A DNA stretch of 64,000 nt from QPJE01 sp051747745 (GTDB taxonomy: Bacteria > Bacillota > Halanaerobiia > Halanaerobiales > Halanaerobiaceae). Positions 40,870 through 50,865 of the stretch are shown piece by piece. The stretch's first letter is position 1; every line of letters starts with the position of its first letter. The stretch is taken from the NCBI GenBank assembly GCA_051747745.1, contig JBNJGL010000006.1, positions 1 through 64,000 of the forward strand, read 5' to 3'. The notes beneath the pieces are model-generated. The model saw nothing but the letters and a program-made list of their open reading frames with translations, was not told the origin of the DNA and did not search any database. The translations under genes and the position numbers were made by a program.

Positions 40870-42180
40870 ATGAAAACACTTGCTTTAATACTGGCAGGAG
40901 GAAGAGGGACAAGGCTGGATATTTTATCTGCACACAGAGCAAAACCCAGTGTTCCTTTTGCAGGTCAGTTTAGATTGATCGATTTTGCTTTGAGCAATTG
41001 TGTTAACTCCGGACTTTACAATATTGGGGTACTAACACAGTATCTGCCATTATCACTTAATAACCATATTGGAATAGGAAAACCCTGGGATCTGGATAGA
41101 AAAATTGGTGGAGTAACAATACTTCAGCCTTTTAGAGGTAAACCTGGTAAAACTGACTGGTATGAGGGTACGGCACATGCAATTTATAAAAATATTAGCT
41201 TTATAAAAAATAAAGCTCCTAAAGAAGTTGTTATTTTATCTGGGGACCATGTTTATGAGATGGATTACAGTAAAATGTTAGATTTTCATCGGGAAAAAGG
41301 TGCTGATTTAACTATTGCTGCTCAGCCTGTGGATTATGAAGATGCCAGCAGGTTTGGAATTCTGGATTTTAGAGATGATAAAAAGATAGTGGATTTTGTT
41401 GAAAAACCTGAAAATCCCCCCAGCAATCTAGCTTCTATGGGAATCTATATTTTTAATAGTGAGATTTTGGTTGATGTTCTGAAACAATACTGTACAGAAG
41501 AAGATTCTGATTTTGGTCATCATATTATTCCACCTATGATAGAGAACAATGAAGTTTATATTTATGAGTTTGATGACTACTGGAAAGATGTAGGAACACT
41601 TGATGCCTACTGGAAGACTAATGTAGAGTTAACAGAACCTGTGCCAAAATTAAACCTGTATAATAAAGAGTGGCCGCTGTACACAAGAGACAAAGAAAAA
41701 CCACCTGTTAAATTTGGAGATCAGGGTGGAGCAGTAAGCAGTCTTATTTCTAATGGTTCTATAATTAATGGAAAAGTCGAAAATTCTGTAATAAGTCCTG
41801 GAGTATATATTGAAGAAGGTGCAGTTGTAAAAAATTCGATTATATTTAATGATTCTGTAATAAAAAAAGGTACTATTATTGATAAAACAATTATTGATAA
41901 AGAGGTTACAGTAGGGGCAAACTGCCGGATAGGGTTTGGTGATGATTTAACTCCTAATATGGATAAGCCGGATCTTTTAAGTAGTGGTTTAAATGTGATA
42001 GCTAAAAGAGCTACAATTCCGGAAGATACTACTATTGAAAGAAACTGCCGCATATTTTCTTATGTGAATATAGAGGATTTTCCTGATGAATTTATTAAAA
42101 GTGGAAGTACAATAACTTCAGAAGTTGGCGAAAAGCTTGCTGAAGGAGATGAAGATCAGGTAAGAAATCTAAATGTTTGA
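40870..42180 (+). CDS. glgC: Glucose-1-phosphate adenylyltransferase GlgC
   Basis: Forms ADP-glucose for glycogen or other alpha-glucans. The 436-residue protein has the nucleotidyltransferase signature LILAGGRGTRLDIL with AKPSVPFAGQFRLIDF downstream, the YEGTAHAIYKN and SGDHVYEMDY sugar-nucleotide motifs, and a C-terminal left-handed beta-helix with hexapeptide repeats (about 300-420). No glycogen synthase or branching enzyme is adjacent. ATG 40870 follows AAGGGGG. It is a single-gene unit closed by a terminator. Confidence 0.92.
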   Translation: MKTLALILAGGRGTRLDILSAHRAKPSVPFAGQFRLIDFALSNCVNSGLYNIGVLTQYLPLSLNNHIGIGKPWDLDRKIGGVTILQPFRGKPGKTDWYEGTAHAIYKNISFIKNKAPKEVVILSGDHVYEMDYSKMLDFHREKGADLTIAAQPVDYEDASRFGILDFRDDKKIVDFVEKPENPPSNLASMGIYIFNSEILVDVLKQYCTEEDSDFGHHIIPPMIENNEVYIYEFDDYWKDVGTLDAYWKTNVELTEPVPKLNLYNKEWPLYTRDKEKPPVKFGDQGGAVSSLISNGSIINGKVENSVISPGVYIEEGAVVKNSIIFNDSVIKKGTIIDKTIIDKEVTVGANCRIGFGDDLTPNMDKPDLLSSGLNVIAKRATIPEDTTIERNCRIFSYVNIEDFPDEFIKSGSTITSEVGEKLAEGDEDQVRNLNV

Positions 42181-42218
42181 TAACAACTAAAAGTTAATTA
42201 AAAAAATAGTTATTTTAT

Positions 42219-42242
42219 AAGGCTGCTTTAAAAGGCAGCCTT
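42219..42242 (+). terminator. Terminator after glgC
   Basis: AAGGCTGC (42219-42226) and GCAGCCTT (42235-42242) form an 8-bp stem with loop TTTAAAAG, followed by ATTTAAAA. Confidence 0.7.
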
Positions 42243-42326
42243 ATTTAAAAATAAAGGTAAATTAAGGAAAATGAAGAATTTATAAAAGAGAAGACAAAAT
42301 ATCTTTATTTAATGGAGGAGAAATAT

Positions 42327-43445
42327 ATGGCTCTAAGGATTTTACATACAGCCGATATACATATTGGCATGAAATTTTCCAATTATCCAGCCGGCTTAAG
42401 AGAAGAATTAGTGGAAGCACGGTTTGAATCTCTGCAGGATTTAATTTTTGAAGCCAATCAGTCGGAAGCCGATCTTTTTGTAATTACTGGAGATTTATTT
42501 GAAAGAATAAATATATCTGAAAAAGATATTCTCCACACCATAAAAATATTGGAGAATTTTGGGGGAGAATTTGTATTAATAATTCCTGGAAATCATGATT
42601 ATGATAATGGCATGGTAGATTTGTGGAGTTATTTCAAAAAAAATATTTCGAATAAAATAAAAGTTTTAAATGAATACAGGACATTTGCAATAAATATTTT
42701 AAATCAAAATATAATACTGTATCCTGCCTTCTGTGACAGCAAACATTCTGCAGATAACCGTATTGACTGGTTTAAGAATACCACAGGACCAGAAGATAGC
42801 TTAAAAATAGGACTTGTACATGGGGCCCTTATCGATATATCTCCAGATATGAATAATAGATATTTCAGCATAAGTGCTGAAGAATTAAGAAATTTTGATA
42901 TAGATTTATGGCTTCTTGGACATACTCATATTCCATATCCGGATAAAAAGAAAGTAAACGATAGTAAAATTTTTAATTCGGGTACTCCTGAAGCAGATGG
43001 ATTTGATTTTTCTGCTGAAAGTTCTGCCTGGATGATAGAAATAGACCAGAGTAAAAATATAAATGCTGAAAAAATAAACTGTGGTAGGTTTGTGTTTCTT
43101 GATATTAAAGAAAACATTAACAGTATAGAGGATTTGAAATTTTTAATCAATAAAATTTTGGATAAAAATACAGAAAACAAAATTGTTCGCCTGACTCTAT
43201 CAGGATATATCAATGAAGAAAGTTATCTGCAGAAAGAAGAATATTATAAAAAAATGAGAGAAGAATTTAAATATTTTTTAATTGATGATAGTGATCTAAA
43301 AATTAAAATATCGAAGGAAATGATCAAAAGAGAATTCAGTATAAATTCATTTCCATATCAGCTTCTAACTGAATTAGCAGATAGATTTGATGATGATCAG
43401 CCACTCCAGATTGCATATGAATTAATAAGAGAGGTGCAGCAATGA
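42327..43445 (+). CDS. SbcD/YhaO-like DNA repair metallo-exonuclease
   Basis: Calcineurin-like phosphoesterase of the Mre11/SbcD/YhaO group. The 372-residue protein shows the metal-binding motifs HTADIHIG (5-12), TGDLFER, GNHDYD and LGHTHIPYP in order. The start is ATG 42327, eight bases after GGAGGAG; an ATG at 42312 would lie on that site. It overlaps the ATPase gene by four bases. Such pairs process DNA ends and hairpins during repair. Confidence 0.87.
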   Translation: MALRILHTADIHIGMKFSNYPAGLREELVEARFESLQDLIFEANQSEADLFVITGDLFERINISEKDILHTIKILENFGGEFVLIIPGNHDYDNGMVDLWSYFKKNISNKIKVLNEYRTFAINILNQNIILYPAFCDSKHSADNRIDWFKNTTGPEDSLKIGLVHGALIDISPDMNNRYFSISAEELRNFDIDLWLLGHTHIPYPDKKKVNDSKIFNSGTPEADGFDFSAESSAWMIEIDQSKNINAEKINCGRFVFLDIKENINSIEDLKFLINKILDKNTENKIVRLTLSGYINEESYLQKEEYYKKMREEFKYFLIDDSDLKIKISKEMIKREFSINSFPYQLLTELADRFDDDQPLQIAYELIREVQQ

Positions 43446-45862
43446 GGCTTACAGAATTTGAAACAGATTATTTTGCCGGGCTTAGAGATTTAAAAATTAA
43501 ATTTCATCCAGGACTGAATATCCTTTTGGGAGCAAATGAAGCAGGGAAAAGCACAGTGGTTGATGCTGTTTATGCTGTGCTGTTTAAAAGTTCAAAGCTG
43601 CGGATGAATCTCAAAGAAGACAGAGAATTCAAAGAAAAATATATGCCTTTAAATAAAAGCAACTATATTAACTCCATTATTAGTTTTAATTATTATGACA
43701 GGAACTTCACTCTTCAGAAAGAATGGGGAGATAAAAGTGAGGCCCAGCTTTTAGAGGTGGATGGAGAAAAAATAGTTGATGAAGCATCTATACAGGATAA
43801 AATTTTTGATATTTTTTCTTTTGGTAGAAAAACAGCTAAAAATATAATTTTTACCGGTCAGGAAAATATGAAAAATATGATTGAAGAGATAAAAGAAAAT
43901 CCTCAAGTGAATAGTACACTTAATGGTTTTCTCCGCAGAGCAGTTATGGAGCTTGATGGTATTTCTGTGGAAAAATTTAAATCAAAAGTTGAGGAGAATC
44001 TGGATGATTTTATAAAAAGATGGAATTTATCTGAAAAGAGACCGGAAAATCCCAACCGGGGTGTAGATAATCCGTATCTTATTGGATGTGGAAGAATTTA
44101 TGATAAATTTATCGAAAAAGGGTTAAAAAAACAGGAAATGGAACAGGCTCTAGAACTTGAAAATAAATATTTTCAGCTGGCTGAAGAATTAAAAAATATC
44201 AAAAAAAATGGAAAAGAACTTAAAGAAAAGATAAAATTTCTATCTCAAAAAGAAGATGATATATATAGAAGAAGTGTAATTGAAACTAAATTGGAAGCAA
44301 AAAATGAAAAAATAGATGAACTAAAGAAAGTTAACAAAAACTGGCCAGCAGTTTTAATTAATTTAAAAAATGCTGAAAAAGATCTGTCTGCTGCTGAAAA
44401 TCAGATAGAGCAATTGAAAGAGGAAAAAGAAAAAGCAAGAAAGAAAAAGAGTATTGCGGAACAGAGAAAAATAAAAGATAAAATTGATAAAATAGAAAAA
44501 AATATTTCTAAATTGGAGAAAAAAATTAAGGATCTGCCTCAAATAAAAGAAGATGATATAGAAAGACTTAAATTTTTAAATGATAAATTAATTGAAGATA
44601 AAGCGTTACTTAAAGCATCTACCTGGAGAGCAGAAATAATAGAAGCTCCAAATGATATTCAGATTATAAGTGGTTTAAATGATAAAAAGAGTTTTGAAAA
44701 AGGTGATATATTTGATGTAGAAGCATATTTGAAAATAGAACTAGATGATTTATTTGTTTTAGAAGTTCAATCTAAAGATCTGGATTTTTCTCTCCTCAAA
44801 GAGAGATACAGCAAAAATAATCAGGAAAAAAATAAAATTTTAAAAAAATATGAGGTTGAAAATCTGTCAGAACTTCAAAATATCAGGAAAAATATAAATA
44901 ATTTAAATTCAGAAATAAAGTTACAAAAGAGAAATAAAGAAAATATTTTAGATGATAAAAAAATTGAAGAAATTGAAGATAGTCAGGAAGAACTTGAAAA
45001 ATTAAAAAATGTAAGAGAACTTTCTGAAGTTGAAAATGAATTGGATAATATACTTTTAGAAAAAAGTGATTTAGCAAGCAGTGTCAGCAGTTTAAGTGAT
45101 AAAATAAATGTGTGGAAAGAAAAATATATCAGTCATGATCATATATTTGATGAAATAATAGAACTAAAAAGTGAAATAAAAAAATTAGAAGAAGAAAAAG
45201 AAAAATTAGAAAAACTGCCTGAAAAATATAATTCCATTTCTCAATTTAAAACAGAGCTTGATAATTTAAGAAATAAAAAAGAAGAAAATGAAAACCTGTA
45301 TCAGAAAAAACAGGTAGACTATATTAATATCAAAAACCAGCTGGCAGATAAATCCTATGAAGAACTAAACAAAGAATATGTCCAGCTTGAAGCAGAATTT
45401 AAGAAAAACGTAAAAAAAGCAAAAAATTTAAAAAAAGTTAAAGATATAATGGAGGAAAAGTTAAAAGAGTTTGATCAAAAAAGCTTTCGTCCACTCATAG
45501 AGTCATTTTCTTATTATATAAAAGAAATAACAGGTGATAAATATACTGTTCAAAATTTTGATGAAAAATACAGGATTAAACTGAAATCATCTGAGAAAGA
45601 GCTCCCTGTTGAAAAAAATTATTTATCTTTTGGAACCTATGACAGTACAGCACTTGCTTTAAAATTTGCGCTTGTTGAACAGATATACAGTGATAAGAGA
45701 GGTTTTTTTGTCCTTGATGATCCCTTAGTAAATCTGGATCCAGATAGGCAGAAAAATGCCTTTAAATTAATTAAGTCTCTGTCAAAAAAATATCAGATTA
45801 TTTTTACAACCTGCAGTCCCAGTACAGCAGAAAAACTGGGTGGAAATATAATTGAGATCTAA
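43442..45862 (+). CDS. SbcC/Rad50/YhaN-like AAA ATPase
   Basis: SMC-type partner of the preceding nuclease. The 806-residue protein has Walker A GANEAGKST near residue 33. Two long lysine/glutamate-rich coiled coils follow (about 215-345 and 470-690), interrupted by a globular insertion (about 385-430). Walker B is at the C-terminus, FFVLDDPLVNLDPDRQ. It is shorter than SbcC and lacks an obvious CxxC zinc hook, favouring the YhaN type. Coding is unusually rich in A because of the coiled coils. Confidence 0.85.
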   Translation: MRLTEFETDYFAGLRDLKIKFHPGLNILLGANEAGKSTVVDAVYAVLFKSSKLRMNLKEDREFKEKYMPLNKSNYINSIISFNYYDRNFTLQKEWGDKSEAQLLEVDGEKIVDEASIQDKIFDIFSFGRKTAKNIIFTGQENMKNMIEEIKENPQVNSTLNGFLRRAVMELDGISVEKFKSKVEENLDDFIKRWNLSEKRPENPNRGVDNPYLIGCGRIYDKFIEKGLKKQEMEQALELENKYFQLAEELKNIKKNGKELKEKIKFLSQKEDDIYRRSVIETKLEAKNEKIDELKKVNKNWPAVLINLKNAEKDLSAAENQIEQLKEEKEKARKKKSIAEQRKIKDKIDKIEKNISKLEKKIKDLPQIKEDDIERLKFLNDKLIEDKALLKASTWRAEIIEAPNDIQIISGLNDKKSFEKGDIFDVEAYLKIELDDLFVLEVQSKDLDFSLLKERYSKNNQEKNKILKKYEVENLSELQNIRKNINNLNSEIKLQKRNKENILDDKKIEEIEDSQEELEKLKNVRELSEVENELDNILLEKSDLASSVSSLSDKINVWKEKYISHDHIFDEIIELKSEIKKLEEEKEKLEKLPEKYNSISQFKTELDNLRNKKEENENLYQKKQVDYINIKNQLADKSYEELNKEYVQLEAEFKKNVKKAKNLKKVKDIMEEKLKEFDQKSFRPLIESFSYYIKEITGDKYTVQNFDEKYRIKLKSSEKELPVEKNYLSFGTYDSTALALKFALVEQIYSDKRGFFVLDDPLVNLDPDRQKNAFKLIKSLSKKYQIIFTTCSPSTAEKLGGNIIEI

Positions 45863-45874
45863 TTTCACTTACAA

Positions 45875-47095
45875 TTAAGCCAGGGAAATTAATTTTTCGA
45901 ATACAGACTGCCAGGATTTTTGAGAAATTTTTCTCTGAATTTCTGAGTGATTTAAAATCCTATTTTCTCTAACAGATATTATCTGCTTTTCTAATTTGTT
46001 TTCCAGTCTTTTTATAAAACTCGGTATTTCACTGGGAAATGGCAGACAATCTTCTCCACATAAAGGTGGATTAACAAATTCTATGACATTATTTTTAGCT
46101 AGTTTTGAGCCAAGCCACTCTTTTATTCCAGGAAGATCGGTGGTGACAACTCTTAAACCTGAGGCAAGTGCCTCAATAATTACAAGAGGTAAGCCTTCAT
46201 AATAAGACGGAAGTATAAATATGTCACTCTGGCGCATTTTATCTGCCAGTTCCTGCTGTGGAATCATTCCAGAGAAAATAATATTATTTCCAATTTCAGC
46301 TGCAGCAGATCGAATTTCTTCAGTTTCTTTTCCACCTCCACCTCCACAGAGAGTCAGAGTAAGTTTATATTTTTTATTAAGATGAGAAAAAGCTTCTAAA
46401 AGTGCCATTAATCCTTTTGCTCTGGATATTTTCCCTGCATACAGCAATTCTACTTTCTCTTTTTTTAGTTTTTTGCTATCTGCAGGATAAAATATTTCTG
46501 GATTAAATCCATTACCTATGACTGTAATTTTATTATTATCAACTTTCATCAGTCGGTTTATTTCTTCTTTCTGCTGAAAATTCAATGCTATTATTTTATC
46601 AATTTTGTTTAAAGCTTTTTTAACTGTTTCCTGGTGTTCCGGCAGCTGTTTAAATTTTCTTAGTCCTGTACCATGACAGACAGCAAAATGTCTAATTTGC
46701 CCGGTATATTTAGTACTTAAGGCTGTCAGCAGCCACAGATGATGAGAAATAATTAAATCAGGTTCAAAATTGTTAAGAGCTTTTTCAATTGCTTTTGAAA
46801 ATGCTTTTTTCCACTTTTGGAGTTTGTCTTCTTTAAGCTCACTGTACAGTGTGCTTTTGTAGGGCATCTGATCACTCATACCTGCAACTGGGAAAGGAAG
46901 CTGTTTGGACAAAAAATAGACAGGAAAAAAAGTTTTACAGCCGTTAAGCTGATATTTATCCAGACTATTTTTATTTATTCCTGCTACAATAGATTGTTCA
47001 ATAGATTTCTTTGCACCTTCACTAAGTATATTTTTTAGATAATAACCACTTCCAGTAAAACCTGGTTTTTGTGCATATATATGTAATATTTTCAT
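45875..47095 (-). CDS. Glycosyltransferase family 4 (GT-B fold)
   Basis: The 406-residue protein begins MKILHIYAQKPG and carries the GT4 donor-binding region LLYAGKISRAKGLMALLEAF, then the E-x7-E motif in PSYYEGLPLVIIEALASG. This is typical of retaining transferases making cell-surface glycans or glycolipids. Acceptor and donor are unknown. The gene is convergent with the ATPase gene, leaving 12 bases between stop codons, and divergent from the patatin gene. No signal peptide. Confidence 0.85.
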   Translation of the reverse strand: MKILHIYAQKPGFTGSGYYLKNILSEGAKKSIEQSIVAGINKNSLDKYQLNGCKTFFPVYFLSKQLPFPVAGMSDQMPYKSTLYSELKEDKLQKWKKAFSKAIEKALNNFEPDLIISHHLWLLTALSTKYTGQIRHFAVCHGTGLRKFKQLPEHQETVKKALNKIDKIIALNFQQKEEINRLMKVDNNKITVIGNGFNPEIFYPADSKKLKKEKVELLYAGKISRAKGLMALLEAFSHLNKKYKLTLTLCGGGGGKETEEIRSAAAEIGNNIIFSGMIPQQELADKMRQSDIFILPSYYEGLPLVIIEALASGLRVVTTDLPGIKEWLGSKLAKNNVIEFVNPPLCGEDCLPFPSEIPSFIKRLENKLEKQIISVRENRILNHSEIQRKISQKSWQSVFEKLISLA

Positions 47096-47325
47096 TAATT
47101 AACACCTACCCTGTTTAGAAGATTATAACAAATTTATAATTATGCTTCAAATTATAATTTTATCAGGAATGCTACAATTTTATTGATTAAAATAAGTTAG
47201 AGATGCAAATAACCTTTTTGTAGGGGAAACATATAATAATTTTTGTAATTTTAAAACATTGATGACTGTAAATGGTTATTTTACTGTGTTATAATAAATA
47301 AAGAATAATTCTGGGAGGAATAAAA

Positions 47326-48537
47326 ATGTATGGACTGGTATTAGAAGGTGGAGGAGCAAAAGGAGCTTATCATGCTGGCGCTTTAAGGGCGATAAAAGAA
47401 CTGGAGCTTGATATATCTGCTGTAGCAGGCACTTCAATTGGAGCATTAAATGGAGCTATGTTTGTTCAGGATAAGGTTGAAGAAGTCTATCAGTACTGGT
47501 ATAATATTTCTCCTGCACAGGTTTTTGATGTTGAAGAAAAATATGTGGCAGAATTAATGAATTTTTCTTTAAATCAGAAAAATCTTCTTTATTTAGTAAA
47601 CAAGGCAAAAGAAGTTTTTCAAAATCGGGGTCTGGATACTTCTATAATGAAAAAAACATTATCGGATAATATAGATGAGGAGTTAATACGAAATTCAGAT
47701 ATAGAATTTGCAATAATTACTGTTTCTTTGAGTGATTTTAAACCTCTGGAGCTTTTTGTAGAAGATATTCCACATGGGAAAATTGGAGATTATATTCTGG
47801 CCAGTTCTTATCTGCCTGCATTCAAAATGCAGCGAATTGACGGTAAAATTTTAATTGACGGAGGTTTTTACGACAATCTTCCTATCAATACACTTGTAAA
47901 AAAGGGATACAAAAAAATAATTGCTATCAGAACATATGGTATGGGAGATAATAATTATGAAGATAATAATTCGGATATTATTTATATCAATCCTTCTGAA
48001 AATTTAGGTAGAATGCTTAATTTTGACCAAAAAAATGCAAGAAAAAACATTAAAATGGGATATTATGATACAATGAAATATTTTAAGAATTTAAAAGGCA
48101 ATAAGTTCTATATTTATCCACATGAAGATACTAAAGATTTTATTGATTTTATTTTAAATTTATCTGAAGATACTATTGAATTTATATCAGAGCAGTTTAA
48201 AGTTGTAGAGCAGCCAAAAGAAAGAATGTTATTTGAATCACTGATTCCCAGAATAATTAACTTTTTAGATTTAGATTATCAGGCTGATTATGGAGATATG
48301 CTGATAAATCTCCTGGAAAACCTTGCTGTTAAAGCCGGGATTGATCGCTTTGAATTTTATAGTTTTAAAGATCTGCTAAAACTTGTTAGAGAAAAATACA
48401 ATAGAAGTGAAAAACCAATTAGTGCGCGACTTCCACAATTTATAAAATCCAGCAATTTACTGCCTCAAAAAGTAAAAGAAGAAGTAATTACCGGTATTGC
48501 CGAAAAAATCTTTTTGAATGAAAGGAAGGTAAAGTAA
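47326..48537 (+). CDS. Patatin-like phospholipase (RssA/NTE group)
   Basis: Serine acyl hydrolase of 403 residues. Visible are the oxyanion loop LEGGGAKGAYHAG (6-18), the nucleophile serine in GTSIGALNGA (about 40-49), and the catalytic Asp in LIDGGFYDNLP (about 182-192). A C-terminal helical region of about 150 residues has no recognised motif. It would hydrolyse membrane lipids or acyl esters in the cytoplasm. ATG 47326 follows GGGAGG. A small zinc-ribbon gene follows after three bases. Confidence 0.87.
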   Translation: MYGLVLEGGGAKGAYHAGALRAIKELELDISAVAGTSIGALNGAMFVQDKVEEVYQYWYNISPAQVFDVEEKYVAELMNFSLNQKNLLYLVNKAKEVFQNRGLDTSIMKKTLSDNIDEELIRNSDIEFAIITVSLSDFKPLELFVEDIPHGKIGDYILASSYLPAFKMQRIDGKILIDGGFYDNLPINTLVKKGYKKIIAIRTYGMGDNNYEDNNSDIIYINPSENLGRMLNFDQKNARKNIKMGYYDTMKYFKNLKGNKFYIYPHEDTKDFIDFILNLSEDTIEFISEQFKVVEQPKERMLFESLIPRIINFLDLDYQADYGDMLINLLENLAVKAGIDRFEFYSFKDLLKLVREKYNRSEKPISARLPQFIKSSNLLPQKVKEEVITGIAEKIFLNERKVK

Positions 48538-48540
48538 ATT

Positions 48541-48744
48541 ATGAGAAATAAAAAAGATTTAAAATCTGCTTCTGCTGAAGATATGATTATAAAGAATCTC
48601 CGCGAAAGATTGTCAGAGGATGCAAAGGAAGATTTAGTTGAGCCTCAAAAAGATGAGGAATCCTGTGTTTTTTGCGGCAGTATTGATGATTTAATAGAGT
48701 TTAAAAATTCATATATATGCAGAAAATGTCTGGAGGATATTTAA
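48541..48744 (+). CDS. Small protein with a C-terminal four-cysteine zinc-binding motif
   Basis: The 67-residue protein has a charged, probably helical N-terminus and a treble-clef or ribbon-like C-terminus: CVFC (about 47-50), then CRKC (about 60-63). It begins three bases after the patatin stop and is preceded by AAAGGAAGG, so the two genes are translated from one mRNA. I do not recognise the family; the Cys pairs resemble the ClpX-type zinc finger. Function unknown. Confidence 0.65.
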   Translation: MRNKKDLKSASAEDMIIKNLRERLSEDAKEDLVEPQKDEESCVFCGSIDDLIEFKNSYICRKCLEDI

Positions 48745-48910
48745 TATAAAGACATTGAAGATTTGCTGACCAAAAACTTTAAGATTCCTGTAATTCTTTT
48801 TTTGCAGCAATATAAATATAGGAAAAATACGGCTGAATTTAATATTGAGATGACAATAAAGATATGTTATAATTTGTATTAGTTAATCTTATATACAGGA
48901 GGTTTTTGTT

Positions 48911-49483
48911 GTGAAAGAAATTGATGCAAGAGGCTTGGATTGTCCTAAACCGGTGGTATTAACAAAAAATGCACTTGATGATCATAATAAAATAACAACT
49001 ATTGTTGATAATGAAACAGCTGCCAAAAATGTTGCAAAACTGGCTAAAAAAATGAACTGCAGTTATTCGACTGTAAAAGAGTCAGAAGATTTTTTTAAAA
49101 TTTTAATAACAGCTGAAGAAAACTCTGTTTCTAATAAAGAAAAAGATGATAACAGCAAGGTTTATTTAATTGGCTCTGAAAATATGGGTGAAGGAGAAGA
49201 AGAATTGGGTAAAATTTTAATGAAAGGTTTTTTAAGTACCCTTCTGGATATTAATCCCAGACCAGATAAGCTGCTGTTTATTAATTCTGCAGTAAAGCTT
49301 GTTTCAGTTTATCCTGAAACTATCTCAGTTTTAAAAGAATTAGAAGAAAAAGGGACAGATATTTTGGTCTGTGGTACATGTTTAAATTACTATGATTTAT
49401 CAGATGAAATAAAGGTTGGAGAAATAAGTAATATGTATGAAATTGCTGATAATTTAAACCAAGGAAATGTTGTTACAATTTAA
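48911..49483 (+). CDS. yedF: Selenium metabolism protein YedF (TusA/SirA-like plus DsrE-like domain)
   Basis: The 190-residue protein has an N-terminal TusA-like domain with the Cys-Pro motif DARGLDCPKPVV (4-15) and a C-terminal DsrE/F-like domain (about 85-190) ending near VCGTCLNYYDL. This two-domain form co-occurs with selD in selenium-using bacteria and is thought to carry selenium or sulfur. GTG 48911 follows AGGAGG. selD begins 67 bases downstream, which supports the assignment. Confidence 0.88.
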   Translation: MKEIDARGLDCPKPVVLTKNALDDHNKITTIVDNETAAKNVAKLAKKMNCSYSTVKESEDFFKILITAEENSVSNKEKDDNSKVYLIGSENMGEGEEELGKILMKGFLSTLLDINPRPDKLLFINSAVKLVSVYPETISVLKELEEKGTDILVCGTCLNYYDLSDEIKVGEISNMYEIADNLNQGNVVTI

Positions 49484-49550
49484 TTAGGAATTATTTATAA
49501 AAATTTCTAAAATAAATTAATTTATTTAAGAATAGGAAGTTGGTGTTAAA

Positions 49551-50588
49551 ATGGAAAAAATAAAATTAACTGATTACAGTAAAACTTCTGGTTGAGCAGC
49601 TAAAATGGGCCCTAGGGCTCTGGCGCAGGTTCTGCGTCACGTTAATTTTCCTGCTGATCCGGAAAAATTACTGATTGGTTTAGATAAAGCAGATGATGCT
49701 GCTGTTTATAGTTTAACTGAGGATATAGCCTTGATTCAAACCCTTGATTTTTTTACTCCAGTAGTCAATGATCCCTATCTATTTGGTCAGATTGCTGCTG
49801 CAAATGCTTTAAGTGATGTATATGCTATGGGTGGTCAGCCTATTTTAGCAATGAATATTGTTGGTTTTCCTTCCTGTTTAGAAGGGGAAATTCTTTCGCG
49901 TATTTTACAGGGTGGTGCTGATAAAGTAAGAGAAGCCGGTGCTAACTTATGTGGTGGTCATACTGTAGTAGATGAGGAGCCTAAATACGGACTATCTGTA
50001 ACCGGGATTGTTCATCCGGATGATTTGCTTAGTAACTCAGAGATTAAAGAAGGTGACCTTATTCTTTTAACCAAACCACTTGGAACAGGTGTTATGATTT
50101 CTGCACTTAAAGGTGGTTTTATAGAAAATGCTGAAAATAATCCAGCAGTAAAATCAATGCTAACTTTAAATAATACTGCTTTAAAATATTTTAATCAGTA
50201 TCAGATTAATGCCTGTACAGATGTAACTGGTTTTGGTCTGATTGGACATTTACTTGAAATGTCCGAAAACAGCAGTCTAGAGATTCAAATTGATGCAGCA
50301 GAAATTCCTCTTTTTGAAGAAGCAAAGGAATTTACCGAATTTGGTCTTTTACCAGCCGGTGCTTATAAAAATAGAGATAATTACGATGAATTTGTTGAAG
50401 AAAGTGGTGAAAGAGATCAGATACTTTATGATTTAATGTATGATCCTCAAACTTCCGGAGGACTTTTAATTTCAATCAGTGAAGAAGATGCTTCAGATTT
50501 TCTGATTGATTTATATTCTGAGAATATTAATGCTGCAGTAATTGGTAAAGTGACTGATAGAGGAAAAGGAGTTGTACTGAAGTGGTAG
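49551..50588 (+). CDS. selD: Selenophosphate synthetase SelD, itself a selenoprotein (Sec15)
   Basis: Makes selenophosphate from selenide and ATP for SelA. The frame is 345 residues with the TGA at 49593-49595 (codon 15) as Sec in T-S-G-U-A-A-K-M-G-P, the known Cys/Sec position of the catalytic loop. The rest shows LLIGLDKADDAAVY, QTLDFFTPVVNDPYLFG and GFGLIGHLLEM as in SelD. ATG 49551 follows GGAAG weakly. The DUF3343 gene starts within its last codons. A candidate SECIS lies 25 bases after the UGA. Confidence 0.95.
49621..49639 (+). promoter_or_regulatory. Candidate SECIS hairpin of selD
   Basis: TGGCGCAG (49621-49628) and CTGCGTCA (49632-49639) form an 8-bp stem, including one G-T pair, with loop GTT. 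The stem starts 25 bases after the UGA, so the loop lies within the usual bacterial SECIS distance. Confidence 0.55.
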
Positions 50589-50851
50589 AAGAAAGTAAAT
50601 ATTACCTTTTGGTATTTCAGTCCACACATCACTCCATAAAAGCAGAAAAAATTTTTTCTGCCGAAAATATTTCTTATAGAATTGTTCCTGTTCCACCCGA
50701 GATAACTGCTGACTGTGGTTCAGCAGTTAGATTTGATGAAAAATTAGATGATATTTTACAGCTAATCAAAAAAAATAATATAATAACTGCAGGAGTTTAT
50801 GAAGTTATCGCAGAAAATAAAAATAAGAGATATAATAAAATTAAATCTTAA
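50582..50851 (+). CDS. DUF3343 putative selenium/sulfur carrier protein
   Basis: The 89-residue protein has the start YYLLVFQSTHHSIKAEKIF and the motif VPPEITADCGSAVRF around a single conserved Cys (about 44), typical of DUF3343 proteins found beside selD and yedF. The Cys could carry a perselenide. GTG 50582 overlaps the selD stop by seven bases after AAAGGAG, so expression is coupled with selD. The role is inferred from co-occurrence. Confidence 0.8.
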   Translation: MVEESKYYLLVFQSTHHSIKAEKIFSAENISYRIVPVPPEITADCGSAVRFDEKLDDILQLIKKNNIITAGVYEVIAENKNKRYNKIKS

Positions 50852-50865
50852 AAGGGGTCTAGAAT

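Noticed and set aside
47259..47295. Promoter of the patatin gene
   Set aside because: TATAAT at 47290-47295 is good but the -35 partner (TGTAAA) is poor; not called.
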